A stretch of DNA of 56,943 nucleotides from Frankiaceae bacterium. GTDB lineage: Bacteria; Actinomycetota; Actinomycetes; Mycobacteriales; SCTD01. Under the pieces are notes generated by a model, which searched no databases, was not told the DNA's origin, and saw only the letters and a list, made by a program, of their open reading frames with translations. Below are positions 41,530-48,589 of this stretch, piece after piece; position 1 is the first letter of the stretch; each line of letters starts with the position of its first letter. The DNA is taken from the NCBI GenBank assembly GCA_016650445.1, contig JAENVS010000017.1, positions 72,076 to 129,018 of the forward strand. The letters are read 5' to 3'. The position numbers and the translations under genes are program-made.

Positions 41530-42111
41530 ATGCGCAAGCCCCTCGTCCTCGCCCTCGTTGCCGCGGCGGTTGCTGCCGGCACTGCGCTGGCGACTCCGGC
41601 GTCGGCCGACGTCTGCACGCCGGCCGAGATCGCCAGCCTTGCCTGCACCAGCGTGACGGTGACCGTTGTCGACGGCAGCCTGTCGATCCTGGTCACACCG
41701 GTCGCAGCCGGTGTCTCGGGGACGGTGACCAGCTCCGCAGCCGCGCTCGCTGACGTCAACCTCGGCCCGACGCTGATCACGGACACTCGGCTGTCCTCGG
41801 CCGGCTGGATCGCCAAGGCCACCGCGAGCTCGTTCACGCCTGTTGTCGCCGGCCCCACCGCGATCCCGGTGTCCGCCTCGCAGTTCTACGTGAACCCGAC
41901 CGGCACCGTGCCCGGCCTCGCGACCCTCAGCTACACCGACGGCACCGCGGCGTCGGGCGCCAACGCCCCTGTCGCCAGCGGCGCCAACCTGGTCAGCGCG
42001 ACCGCGACCGGCCCGAGCGTCGTGACGTTCGTGCCGATGCTCCGCCTGACCGTCCCCGCCAACCAGCCGGGTGGCGCGTACACGGGTACCGTCACGCAGA
42101 GTGTCTCGTAA
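41530..42111 (+). CDS. WxL-like domain secreted protein 3 (193 aa)
   Basis: A signal peptide MRKPLVLALVAAAVAAGTAL ends near ASA-DVC; two cysteines (DVCTPAE, LACTSV) lie at the mature N-terminus. The C-terminal half has AGWIAKATASSFTPV, LSYTDGTA and FVPMLRLTVPANQPGGAYTG with a final TVTQSVS, homologous to the two WxL-like proteins upstream. It overlaps its DUF916-like partner by 11 nt. Confidence 0.78.
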   Translation: MRKPLVLALVAAAVAAGTALATPASADVCTPAEIASLACTSVTVTVVDGSLSILVTPVAAGVSGTVTSSAAALADVNLGPTLITDTRLSSAGWIAKATASSFTPVVAGPTAIPVSASQFYVNPTGTVPGLATLSYTDGTAASGANAPVASGANLVSATATGPSVVTFVPMLRLTVPANQPGGAYTGTVTQSVS

Positions 42112-43171
42112 GCGCACCTTCTTCATCGTCCTAGGAGCCGCCGCGGTCGTCGCGGCGGCTCCTGGCATGCCGGCGACTGCGGCCTCCTCGCCGCCACGGA
42201 TCGGCGCCTGCAACCCGGGCCTGGGCATCGGTTTGGCCGATGTCCCCGGCGGCGTCCGTGACCCGCGCGCCCGCGCGTACGTCGTGGATCACGTCCAGCC
42301 CGGCGCCAGGTTCACCCGCCGGTTCCGGGTGTGCAACGGCACCCAACAGCCGATCACGGTCAAGCTGTACGCCGGTGCGGCTGCGATCGTGCGCGGAGCG
42401 TTCACCATCGCCGAGGGCCGCATCGCGAACGATCTGTCCTCCTGGATCACCGTCGCGCCGGCCGCGGTGACGGTCCCGTCCGGGCAGGAGCGCTTCGCAA
42501 CCGCTGCTTTCGCCGTACCAGCGAATGCGACCGGCGGAGAGCGGTACGCCGTCATCCTCGCCGAGCTCCCGGCCCGCCCGACCAGCAGCGGGGTCGCGGT
42601 CGCGAGCCGTATCGGCATCCGCGTGTACCTCGACGTTGGTGGTCCGCAGGCACCGAAGAGCGACTTCACGGTCGACACGCTGCAGGCATCGCGCCGCGCC
42701 GACGGCACGGCGGTGGTCACGGCGCAGGTGCACAACACCGGCGCGCGTGCGCTCGACATGAGGGGCTCACTGACGCTGCGCGACGGACCCGACGGGCTCT
42801 CGGCCGGTCCCTATCCCGCCACCCTCGGGACGACCCTCGCACCGGGTCAGACCGAGCCCGTGACGGTCGTGCTCGGCAGGTCGATCACCGGTGGGCCGTG
42901 GACGGCGCGGCTGACGCTGACGTCCGGACTGCTCGAGCGGCGCGCCGAAGGCAGGCTGACGTTCCCGGCCGCGGCGGGGGTCTCGACGCCGCCGGTGAAG
43001 GCGGAGAACATCCCGCTGGCCAAGGACAAGCGGGTGCTCGTCCCGTTGGCCATCGGCTTGATCGGGATCGTGCTGCTGCTGCTGTTCTCGCTGTGGCTGT
43101 TCGCGAAGCTGCGCAGCCGGCGACGCGAGAAGGATGAGGACGTCGACGCGCGCCGCGCGGCTGCGCAGTAA
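42101..43171 (+). CDS. WxL-interacting (DUF916-like) membrane-anchored surface protein 2 (356 aa)
   Basis: The GTG at 42101 starts MSRKRTFFIVLGAAAVVAAA. The domains are the same as in the protein at 39095: ARAYVVDHVQPGARFTRRFR, GERYAVILAELPARP, SDFTVDTLQASRRADGTAVV, GARALDMRGSLTLRDGPDG. The C-terminal helix (LVPLAIGLIGIVLLLLFSLW) and a highly charged tail anchor it. Two cysteines are present (GACNPG, RVCNGT). Confidence 0.8.
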   Translation: MSRKRTFFIVLGAAAVVAAAPGMPATAASSPPRIGACNPGLGIGLADVPGGVRDPRARAYVVDHVQPGARFTRRFRVCNGTQQPITVKLYAGAAAIVRGAFTIAEGRIANDLSSWITVAPAAVTVPSGQERFATAAFAVPANATGGERYAVILAELPARPTSSGVAVASRIGIRVYLDVGGPQAPKSDFTVDTLQASRRADGTAVVTAQVHNTGARALDMRGSLTLRDGPDGLSAGPYPATLGTTLAPGQTEPVTVVLGRSITGGPWTARLTLTSGLLERRAEGRLTFPAAAGVSTPPVKAENIPLAKDKRVLVPLAIGLIGIVLLLLFSLWLFAKLRSRRREKDEDVDARRAAAQ

Positions 43172-43219
43172 ACGAGCGCCTGCGCTGTAGACGCGCACGA
43201 TGCGGCTACCGTCAACAGC

Positions 43220-43321
43220 GTGTCAGGGGTCGTGTCCTCGCTCGCCCTGGTGGCGGCGTTGCTTGGGCTGTCGGCCGGCTCGCTCTACGTCGCCTACCGC
43301 CTCCACCGCTCCAGCGGTTAG
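43220..43321 (+). CDS. possible small membrane protein (33 aa)
   Basis: From GTG 43220 the frame reads MSGVVSSLALVAALLGLSAG and SLYVAYRLHRSSG, one membrane helix with a basic end. No strong ribosome site is visible, but a short leader with TACCGT at 43207 could serve it. It is too short to confirm. Confidence 0.35.
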   Translation: MSGVVSSLALVAALLGLSAGSLYVAYRLHRSSG

Positions 43322-43345
43322 CCGCGAGGCGATCGCTAAAAGTGC

Positions 43346-43351
43346 TACCAT
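43346..43351 (+). promoter_or_regulatory. -10 hexamer of the Phd/PIN module
   Basis: TACCAT ends 7 nt before the ATG at 43359, giving a leaderless transcript. Confidence 0.45.
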
Positions 43352-43358
43352 GTGCGTC

Positions 43359-43628
43359 ATGGAGCGGATCGGCGTGCGTGAGGTTCGGCAGAACCTCAGC
43401 GTTTACCTGCGCCGGGTCCAGGCGGGCGAGGCTTTCACCGTCACCGATCACGGCGCCCCCGTGGCCCTGCTGAGCCCACTTCCGCCGTCGGACGACCCGC
43501 TCGCCGATCTGATTGCCAGCGGTCGCCTCATCCCGGCACCCAACCGGGGAGGCGCGTTCCCTAAGCGAGCTCCGGGCCCGTCTGCGACCGCCGAACTGCT
43601 CGCTGAGCGTCGATCCGACGATCGGTGA
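43359..43628 (+). CDS. Phd/YefM-family antitoxin
   Basis: An 89-aa protein with the Phd DNA-binding fold: MERIGVREVRQNLSVYLRRV, GEAFTVTDHGAPVALLSPLP, then a disordered toxin-binding tail (SGRLIPAPNRGGAFPKRAP). It overlaps the PIN toxin by 4 nt, the classical antitoxin-first order. Confidence 0.88.
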   Translation: MERIGVREVRQNLSVYLRRVQAGEAFTVTDHGAPVALLSPLPPSDDPLADLIASGRLIPAPNRGGAFPKRAPGPSATAELLAERRSDDR

Positions 43629-44029
43629 GCGATCCGGTTGTCTTCCTCGACTCGTCGGCGCTCACCAAGCTCGTCATCGATGAGGAAGAGTCCCTCGCCC
43701 TCGAGCGGCGCTTGACGGGGGCGGTCCTCGTGGGAAGTGCACTGCTCCGGCCAGAGGTCTCGCGCGCAGTACGCCGATCAGTGGGTTCGCAGCGCGACCA
43801 CGTCCTCGAGGCGGTGCTGCAGTTGGTGGCCCTGGTTCCGCTCGACGCGGCGGTGCTCTCGCTGGCTGCAACCGTTCAGCCGTGGAGCGTTCGAACGCTC
43901 GACGCCCTTCATCTGGCCACGGCCCTTTCGATAGCCGAGCGGCCTTCTGCGTTCATCGCTTACGACGACCGGTTGCTGAAGGCTGCACGTCAGGCGGGGC
44001 TAGCGGTCGAACAACCGGGCGCTGGTTAA
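43625..44029 (+). CDS. VapC-type PIN-domain toxin
   Basis: The PIN ribonuclease fold has acidic residues in VVFLDSSALTKLV, LRPEVSRAVRR, LDALHLATAL and AYDDRLLKAARQAG, the four-acid metal site. Length 134 aa is typical. It is expected to cut specific RNAs unless bound by the Phd-type antitoxin upstream. Confidence 0.9.
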   Translation: MSDPVVFLDSSALTKLVIDEEESLALERRLTGAVLVGSALLRPEVSRAVRRSVGSQRDHVLEAVLQLVALVPLDAAVLSLAATVQPWSVRTLDALHLATALSIAERPSAFIAYDDRLLKAARQAGLAVEQPGAG

Positions 44030-44038
44030 GGTCCGGCT

Positions 44039-45172
44039 GTGGACTTCTCGATCACGACTGAGCAGCAGGCCCTCTTCGACTCGATGCGCAAGCTGGGGGC
44101 CGACGTCGTCGCCCCCGGCGCGGCAGAGCGGGACCGCGAGGGTCGGTGGGACCGGGAGATGTGGGCCAAGCTCGCATCGGCCGGCGTGGCGGGCATGCCG
44201 ATCCCCGAGGAGTACGGCGGCTCCGGCGGCTCGATCCTCGACTGCTGCCTGGTCAACGAGGCGCTGGCGCAGGGTGGCCACGACGGCGGCCTCGGGCTCT
44301 CGCTGGGCGCGCACTGGGTGATTGGCGCCGTACCGATCTGGTTGCACGGCTCCGAGGAGCTCAAGCGCACGTGGCTCCCCGGGCTGTGCGACGGGACGTA
44401 CATGGGGGCGTGGGCATCGACGGAGCCAGAGTCGGGATCTGATGCCGCTTCGTTCCGTACGACGGCAGTGCGCGATGGCGACGAGTTCGTCCTCAACGGC
44501 ACGAAGATCTTCATCACCAACGGCCCGATCGCCGACGTGTGCAACGTCCTCGCGCGCACGGACAAGGGGCCGACGGCGTTCTGCGTCGACACGAGGACGC
44601 CGGGCTTCGTCGTCGGCCGCGAGCTCGACAAGATGGGCTGCCGGTCCTCACCGACGGCCGAGATCCACCTGCAGGACTGCCGCGTGCCCGCCTCCTCGAT
44701 CCTGTCGATCGAGGGGGAGGCGCTGTGGAAGGTCGCGTTCGAGTGCTTCGACTGGGAGCGCACGGTGATGATGGCCGGCTCCATCGGCGGGATGCGCGCC
44801 ACGATCACCGAGGCGATCACGTACGCGAAGCAGCGCGAGCAGTTCGGCAAGCCGATCGCGCACTTCCAGGCGATCGCGCACAAGATCGCGGAGATGGAGA
44901 TCAACTACCACGCCTGCCGCAACGCGGTGTACAAGGCGGCGTGGCTCAAGCAGGAGGGCAAGGAGCACCAGCTCGAGGCGTCGATCGCGAAGGCGATGGT
45001 CGGCAAGCTGTCCGTCGAGAACGCGCTCGAGTCGGTGCAGATCCACGGCGGCTACGGCTACCTCAAGGACTTCCCGGCGGAGCGCGCGGTGCGTGACTCG
45101 AAGCTGTCGTCGATCGGCGGCGGTACGACGGAGATCCAGAAGATGATCATCAGCCGGCTGTTGCTGGCGTAG
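44039..45172 (+). CDS. acyl-CoA dehydrogenase (377 aa)
   Basis: A flavoenzyme that introduces a trans-2 double bond into acyl-CoA. The three ACAD domains are complete: N-terminal helices with GVAGMPIPEEYGGSGGS, the FAD loop GAWASTEPESGSDAASFRTT, and the C-terminal IHGGYGYLKDFPAERAVRDS. The usual EGT catalytic Glu near the C-terminus is IGGGTTEIQ; the base is probably the Glu in CFDWERTVMMA instead, as in isovaleryl-CoA and long-chain dehydrogenases. A TAAGGT hexamer 6 nt before the GTG implies leaderless mRNA. Confidence 0.93.
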   Translation: MDFSITTEQQALFDSMRKLGADVVAPGAAERDREGRWDREMWAKLASAGVAGMPIPEEYGGSGGSILDCCLVNEALAQGGHDGGLGLSLGAHWVIGAVPIWLHGSEELKRTWLPGLCDGTYMGAWASTEPESGSDAASFRTTAVRDGDEFVLNGTKIFITNGPIADVCNVLARTDKGPTAFCVDTRTPGFVVGRELDKMGCRSSPTAEIHLQDCRVPASSILSIEGEALWKVAFECFDWERTVMMAGSIGGMRATITEAITYAKQREQFGKPIAHFQAIAHKIAEMEINYHACRNAVYKAAWLKQEGKEHQLEASIAKAMVGKLSVENALESVQIHGGYGYLKDFPAERAVRDSKLSSIGGGTTEIQKMIISRLLLA

Positions 45173-45225
45173 TCGGGCAGGGCGGCTGGGACCGGTCGGC
45201 GGGGCGCCGGGGCGTCGGACCACTC

Positions 45226-45279
45226 ATCTCGGAGCCGGCGGGCGGACTCGCCGGCGCGCCCGCCCGGCAGCTCCGAGAT
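45226..45279. repeat. 54-bp palindromic element, copy B
   Basis: ATCTCGGAG (45226-45234) pairs perfectly with CTCCGAGAT (45271-45279), with a GGGCGG/CCGCCC inner stem and centre CGCCGGCG at 45249-45256. It lies between the acyl-CoA dehydrogenase and the first nucleotidyltransferase module. Confidence 0.85.
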
Positions 45280-45305
45280 GGTGCGGTGAACCGGCGTGGC
45301 GCCGG

Positions 45306-45311
45306 TAGAAT
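45306..45311 (+). promoter_or_regulatory. -10 hexamer of the nucleotidyltransferase module
   Basis: TAGAAT ends 6 nt before the GTG at 45318. Confidence 0.45.
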
Positions 45312-45317
45312 GACGTC

Positions 45318-45509
45318 GTGTCTGGGATTGCTCGGGTCGTCGTTCGCCGAGGCCTGCACGACCGCTCCACCGACATCGGCTACTGGCGTAGCCGTCCGCC
45401 CGCCGAGCGACTTGCCGCCGTCGAGCAGCTTCGACGGCAGCAGCACGGGGAGAACGATGGAGCTCGATCGCGACTTCAACGAGTTTCTCGCGTGCTTGGT
45501 CGCCCATGA
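45318..45509 (+). CDS. small partner (putative antitoxin) of a nucleotidyltransferase
   Basis: The 63-aa frame reads MSGIARVVVRRGLHDRSTDI, GYWRSRPPAERLAAVEQLRR and RLQRVSRVLGRP. This Y-W-x-S-R-P-P-x-E-R-x-x-A-V-E pattern is found in small proteins paired with nucleotidyltransferase genes (from memory). It overlaps the nucleotidyltransferase by 53 nt in another frame and has its own leaderless promoter. A toxin-antitoxin role is inferred. Confidence 0.6.
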   Translation: MSGIARVVVRRGLHDRSTDIGYWRSRPPAERLAAVEQLRRQQHGENDGARSRLQRVSRVLGRP

Positions 45510-45900
45510 GGTGCGGTTTCTCGTGGTCGGCGGATACGCCGTCGCCGTTCACGGGCATCCGCGCTACACCGGCGACCTCGACATCTGGGTGTGGACCAGC
45601 AGCGAGAACGCGGATGGTGTGCTGAGTGCGCTGGCGGACTTCGGGTTCGCATCGGTGGGTTTGAGTCCGGCCGACTTCACCGAACCCGACCGCGTCGTGC
45701 AACTCGGATATCCGCCAGTGCGGATCGATCTACTGACGTCGATCGACGGTGTCGATTTCGAGGGCTGCTTCGCGCGCCGGCTTGAGGTGGTCGTCGGTGG
45801 CCTGTCGGTGCCCTTCATCGCTCTGGACGACCTGCGGAGGAACAAGGCAGCGAGCGGACGTCCCCAGGATCGGGCGGATCTCGCCGCGCTCGAGGAGTAG
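45457..45900 (+). CDS. nucleotidyltransferase-fold protein (AbiEii/DUF6036-like, putative toxin)
   Basis: The ATG at 45457 follows GGGGAGA. The protein (147 aa) has RFLVVGGYAVAVHGHPRYTG and DLDIWVWTS, the polymerase-beta-type G-G/D-x-D active site, and ends DDLRRNKAASGRPQDRADLA followed by ALEE, typical of the family. It may modify tRNA or another acceptor, as MenT/AbiEii do; the target is unknown. Confidence 0.8.
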   Translation: MELDRDFNEFLACLVAHEVRFLVVGGYAVAVHGHPRYTGDLDIWVWTSSENADGVLSALADFGFASVGLSPADFTEPDRVVQLGYPPVRIDLLTSIDGVDFEGCFARRLEVVVGGLSVPFIALDDLRRNKAASGRPQDRADLAALEE

Positions 45901-45947
45901 TGCCCTACCTATTGATGTCTGCGCATCAGCACCCCATGCTCGGATGC

Positions 45948-46199
45948 GTGCGCACGACCCTGACCCTCGACGACGATGTCGCCATCGAACTCGAGCGGAT
46001 CCGGCGCGAGCAGGGCCTGCCGCTGCGCTCGGTCGTCAACAAGGCGCTGCGAGCCGGCTTGACCCGACTCGCCACGGCTGCCACCGATGCCGATGCTGTC
46101 GAGGCCGCCACGGTGTCGGTGAGCCACGGCCGGTTCGTCCTCGACATCGACGACGCCTCCCAGGCGCTCGGGCTCGCCGAAGGTGAGGATTTTCGTTGA
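45948..46199 (+). CDS. ribbon-helix-helix (CopG/VapB-like) antitoxin, orphan
   Basis: From GTG 45948: MRTTLTLDDDVAIELERIRR and EQGLPLRSVVNKALRAGL, the RHH motif; the C-terminal part (FVLDIDDASQALGLAEGEDF) would bind a toxin. The toxin gene expected to overlap its stop is present only as a nine-codon stub. Confidence 0.75.
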   Translation: MRTTLTLDDDVAIELERIRREQGLPLRSVVNKALRAGLTRLATAATDADAVEAATVSVSHGRFVLDIDDASQALGLAEGEDFR

Positions 46200-46221
46200 C
46201 GTCGTCGACACCAACTGCTGA
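46195..46221 (+). pseudogene. stub of a PIN toxin gene
   Basis: The frame overlapping the antitoxin stop reads VDVVDTNC and then TGA. DVVDTN is the usual N-terminus of VapC PIN domains, with the first catalytic Asp. The rest of a PIN domain is not found downstream. Confidence 0.4.
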
Positions 46222-46316
46222 TCTGGCGCGCTCGGCGACCGCGCCCCGGCACCAAGCCGCTAGCGAATTGCTCGACAAGAATCCGCTGACCGGCCTCTAG
46301 TCCTCCGATCATCGAC

Positions 46317-46571
46317 TCAGGGTTGGGGGCGTTCCTCGAGCGCGATGTTGGCCAGCGCGAGCCAGCGGCGCGTTGACGGACACGGCCACGGTGCGTCGGC
46401 GCAGGCCGCGCACGTCCCGTCCGCACCCGCGACGTGCTCGTCGGCGGATGCGCGCAGGGATTCGGCCAGGCTGCGCATGAGCCGGACGTCGTGCTCGCGG
46501 CGGGCCCGGTGCTCGGCGTCCGCCTCGAGGCGGCTGGCGGCCTGGTGCATGGTCTCCGTCGGGTCTGCCAT
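46317..46571 (-). CDS. small protein of unknown function with a Cys cluster (84 aa)
   Basis: From ATG 46571: MADPTETMHQAASRLEADAE is helical, then REHDVRLMRSLAESLRASAD, and GTCAACADAPWPCPSTRRWL has three cysteines that may bind a metal. It lies inside the cassette bounded by palindromes B and C. Codon use looks normal; the ribosome site is weak. Confidence 0.5.
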   Translation of the reverse strand: MADPTETMHQAASRLEADAEHRARREHDVRLMRSLAESLRASADEHVAGADGTCAACADAPWPCPSTRRWLALANIALEERPQP

Positions 46572-46665
46572 TCGGACCGCCGATCCCCCAGTAGTGGTCG
46601 GGCAACCATAGGCGTGGCCACCTGGATCCGCCTGAATCCGGGGCGACATCGGCTCGGCGCCGCTC

Positions 46666-46719
46666 GTCTCGGAGTCGCCGGGAGGACGCGCCGGCGGGCC
46701 GCCCCGGCAGCCCCGAGAT
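46666..46719. repeat. 54-bp palindromic element, copy C
   Basis: GTCTCGG (46666-46672) pairs with CCGAGAT (46713-46719), allowing G-T at the outermost pair; the centre CGCCGGCG is at 46689-46696. It is 7 bp past the stop of the AbiEi-like gene. Confidence 0.8.
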
Positions 46720-46726
46720 CGTCGGC

Positions 46727-47653
46727 TCAGCCGGCCTTCCGGCGCAGCTTGGCCGCGGTCGCCAGGACGCGCGCCCGCAGTTCGTCCTGTTGGCACCGCG
46801 TCTCGAACCAGCTGCATCGCTCGATGGTCCAACCGGTCTTGAAGTCCCGCTTGCGGTCTGCGGCGGCCCGGCCGCGGTGATAGGCGCTGCCGTCCGACTC
46901 GACGCCGAGCCGAAGCGACTCATCACCCAGGTCGAGCCGCGCGAGCAGCTCCATCTTCCGGTCCACCACCGTGACCTGCGACCGCAGTCCGGGCAGGACG
47001 GGCTTGAGCACGAGGCGCGTCAGTGTCTCGTGCGGCGACTCGGCGAGCGCGTCGGTGAGCGACAGCGCGGTGCGGAAGGCGACGATGCCCGGCCAGCCGG
47101 CCCGGCCGGCAGCCAGGCCCTCCAGCTGTGCCCGGCTCAGCCACTCGTGATGCAGGACGTGGTCGAGGGCGCAGACGTGAGCATCAGGGTGGAGCACGTC
47201 AGCGAGGTCGACGACGGTGCGCTCCAACGACAGCGTCGGTATCCCACGCAGCAGGCACACGTCCTCCGCCGCAAGGATGAGCTGGCGACTGTGCAGGCTG
47301 GGCGACGTGGTCTGGCCGAACGTCAGCGCGACGTCGTCATGGGTCTCCTCGCACCGCTTCGTGGCCGGGTCGTGATCGTCGACGAGCGGGATGCCCCACA
47401 TGCGCGCCGCGGTTCGGCCCGCGGCGATCGCGATCCGGCGCGTGGTGCAGGCCGCGTGGACCGCCGAGCTCGCGCGCATGAACGCATCCGGGACCACGCC
47501 GCCGTCGGCGTACGTGCCACGCCGGAGCTCCTGCCACTCTCCCCGCCGGAGCCGACCCCGGACGTCGTCCTCGGTCAGGCCCGCGGTGCGTGCGGCCCAG
47601 GTCGCCCGGACCCCGCCGAGGTCTGCGCCCAGCTGCTGATACCTCTCGTCCAC
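46727..47653 (-). CDS. AbiEi-like/DUF559-type protein (308 aa)
   Basis: The organisation parallels the gene at 35161. The N-terminal part has TAGLTEDDVRGRLRRGEWQE and LRRGTYADGG; the middle has GIPTLSLERTVVDLAD; the C-terminus has LDLGDESLRLGVESDGSAYH and RDFKTGWTIERCSWFE, a DUF559/VSR-type nuclease core with Glu-Asp residues. The start is GTG 47653. A defence or toxin role is likely but unproven. Palindromes C and D bracket it. Confidence 0.75.
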   Translation of the reverse strand: MDERYQQLGADLGGVRATWAARTAGLTEDDVRGRLRRGEWQELRRGTYADGGVVPDAFMRASSAVHAACTTRRIAIAAGRTAARMWGIPLVDDHDPATKRCEETHDDVALTFGQTTSPSLHSRQLILAAEDVCLLRGIPTLSLERTVVDLADVLHPDAHVCALDHVLHHEWLSRAQLEGLAAGRAGWPGIVAFRTALSLTDALAESPHETLTRLVLKPVLPGLRSQVTVVDRKMELLARLDLGDESLRLGVESDGSAYHRGRAAADRKRDFKTGWTIERCSWFETRCQQDELRARVLATAAKLRRKAG

Positions 47654-47748
47654 GAGGCGACGATCGGTGCGGGCGGCGCCGCGGGCGACGCGGTAGCGGC
47701 GATCTGTGGATACGTGATCGCGCTGTCGACGACGTGGCGGTCGGCTCC

Positions 47749-47802
47749 GTCTCGGACTTCCCGGGCCGACACGCCGGCGCGTTCTCCCGGCCGCTCCGAG
47801 AT
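47749..47802. repeat. 54-bp palindromic element, copy D
   Basis: GTCTCGGA (47749-47756) pairs with TCCGAGAT (47795-47802); centre CGCCGGCG. With 18 bp of left flank it is part of a 72-bp sequence (47731-47802) that recurs at 48424-48495 with one difference. Confidence 0.88.
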
Positions 47803-47829
47803 GAGCCGAGCTTCGGCCCCCAGCAGCGG

Positions 47830-48111
47830 TCAGTTTGATCGATACGCGTCCCGTCGGTGGTCGATGCGGAGGACGACGACCTCTCGACGGTCGTCATTGA
47901 TGCGGTAGAGCACGCGATAGGTGCCACGTCGTGCCGACCAGATGCCGGCCAGGTCGTCGCGGAGGTGCTTTCCGAGCCGCCGAGGCTGGGCCGGCAGCGC
48001 GACTGTGAGGAACTCGATCACTGCGGTCGCGACCGCGTCGGGCAGCTCGTCGGTGATCGCGCGTCGTGCGGGAGGCGTGAGGACCACGTCGTACGGCGGG
48101 TCCTCGGTCAA
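47830..48111 (-). CDS. relE: RelE/ParE-family toxin
   Basis: A 93-aa protein with YDVVLTPPARRAITDELPDA, LGKHLRDDLAGIWSARRGTY and RVLYRINDDRREVVVLRIDH, the RelE fold (C-terminal R-x-x-x-Y-R and a final HR). It overlaps the antitoxin by 4 nt. RelE toxins cleave mRNA on the ribosome. Confidence 0.9.
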   Translation of the reverse strand: MTEDPPYDVVLTPPARRAITDELPDAVATAVIEFLTVALPAQPRRLGKHLRDDLAGIWSARRGTYRVLYRINDDRREVVVLRIDHRRDAYRSN

Positions 48112-48374
48112 CGACGCAGCTCCCGGATGGCCGCCGCGCCGCGAACGACGTCACCGCGCTCGTAGGCGGCGTCCGCTTCACGGATGTCGGCCAGGGCCTC
48201 CGCATCCCGCAGTACGTCGAGCGTCTCTTCGAGCTGCGCGAGGTCGTCCGGGCTGATCAGGACCGCCGCTGGTCGACCATTACGCGTGACGACGACCCGT
48301 TCATGATGCTGCTCGACCCGATCGATCACCTCGGAAAGGTGATCGCGAACCGCGCGCAACGACTCCGTGCTCAT
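48108..48374 (-). CDS. Phd/RelB-type antitoxin
   Basis: From ATG 48374: MSTESLRAVRDHLSEVIDRV, EQHHERVVVTRNGRPAAVLI and SPDDLAQLEETLDVLRD is the Phd fold, and the C-terminal acidic region contacts RelE. A GTG 6 nt upstream is also possible. A CACAAT hexamer upstream suggests a leaderless start. The order is antitoxin then toxin. Confidence 0.88.
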   Translation of the reverse strand: MSTESLRAVRDHLSEVIDRVEQHHERVVVTRNGRPAAVLISPDDLAQLEETLDVLRDAEALADIREADAAYERGDVVRGAAAIRELRR

Positions 48375-48441
48375 GGCCACGATTGTGGCGCTCTGACGCG
48401 CGGGTGTCCACTGCGCAAAGTCGGACGTGGCGGTCGGCTCC

Positions 48442-48495
48442 GTCTCGGACTTCCCGGGCCGACACGCCGGCGCGTTCTCCTGGCCGCTCCGAGAT
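48442..48495. repeat. 54-bp palindromic element, copy E
   Basis: Identical to copy D except one base; 48424-48495 versus 47731-47802 is 71/72. Copies D and E are in direct orientation on each side of the RelE/antitoxin pair. Confidence 0.88.
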
Positions 48496-48589
48496 CACCC
48501 CGGGCGTCGTCGAGCAGGGCCTCCAGCCGTCGTCCGGCCCCGGGGGCGTTGGGACGGTTCTTGACGGCTCAGCCGCCTACCCTTCCGGC

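Noticed and set aside
45226..45279. 54-bp palindromes as simple terminators
   Set aside because: Some lie upstream of gene starts or between divergent contexts, all have exactly the same length and centre, and no T-run follows; a termination role for some copies is still possible.
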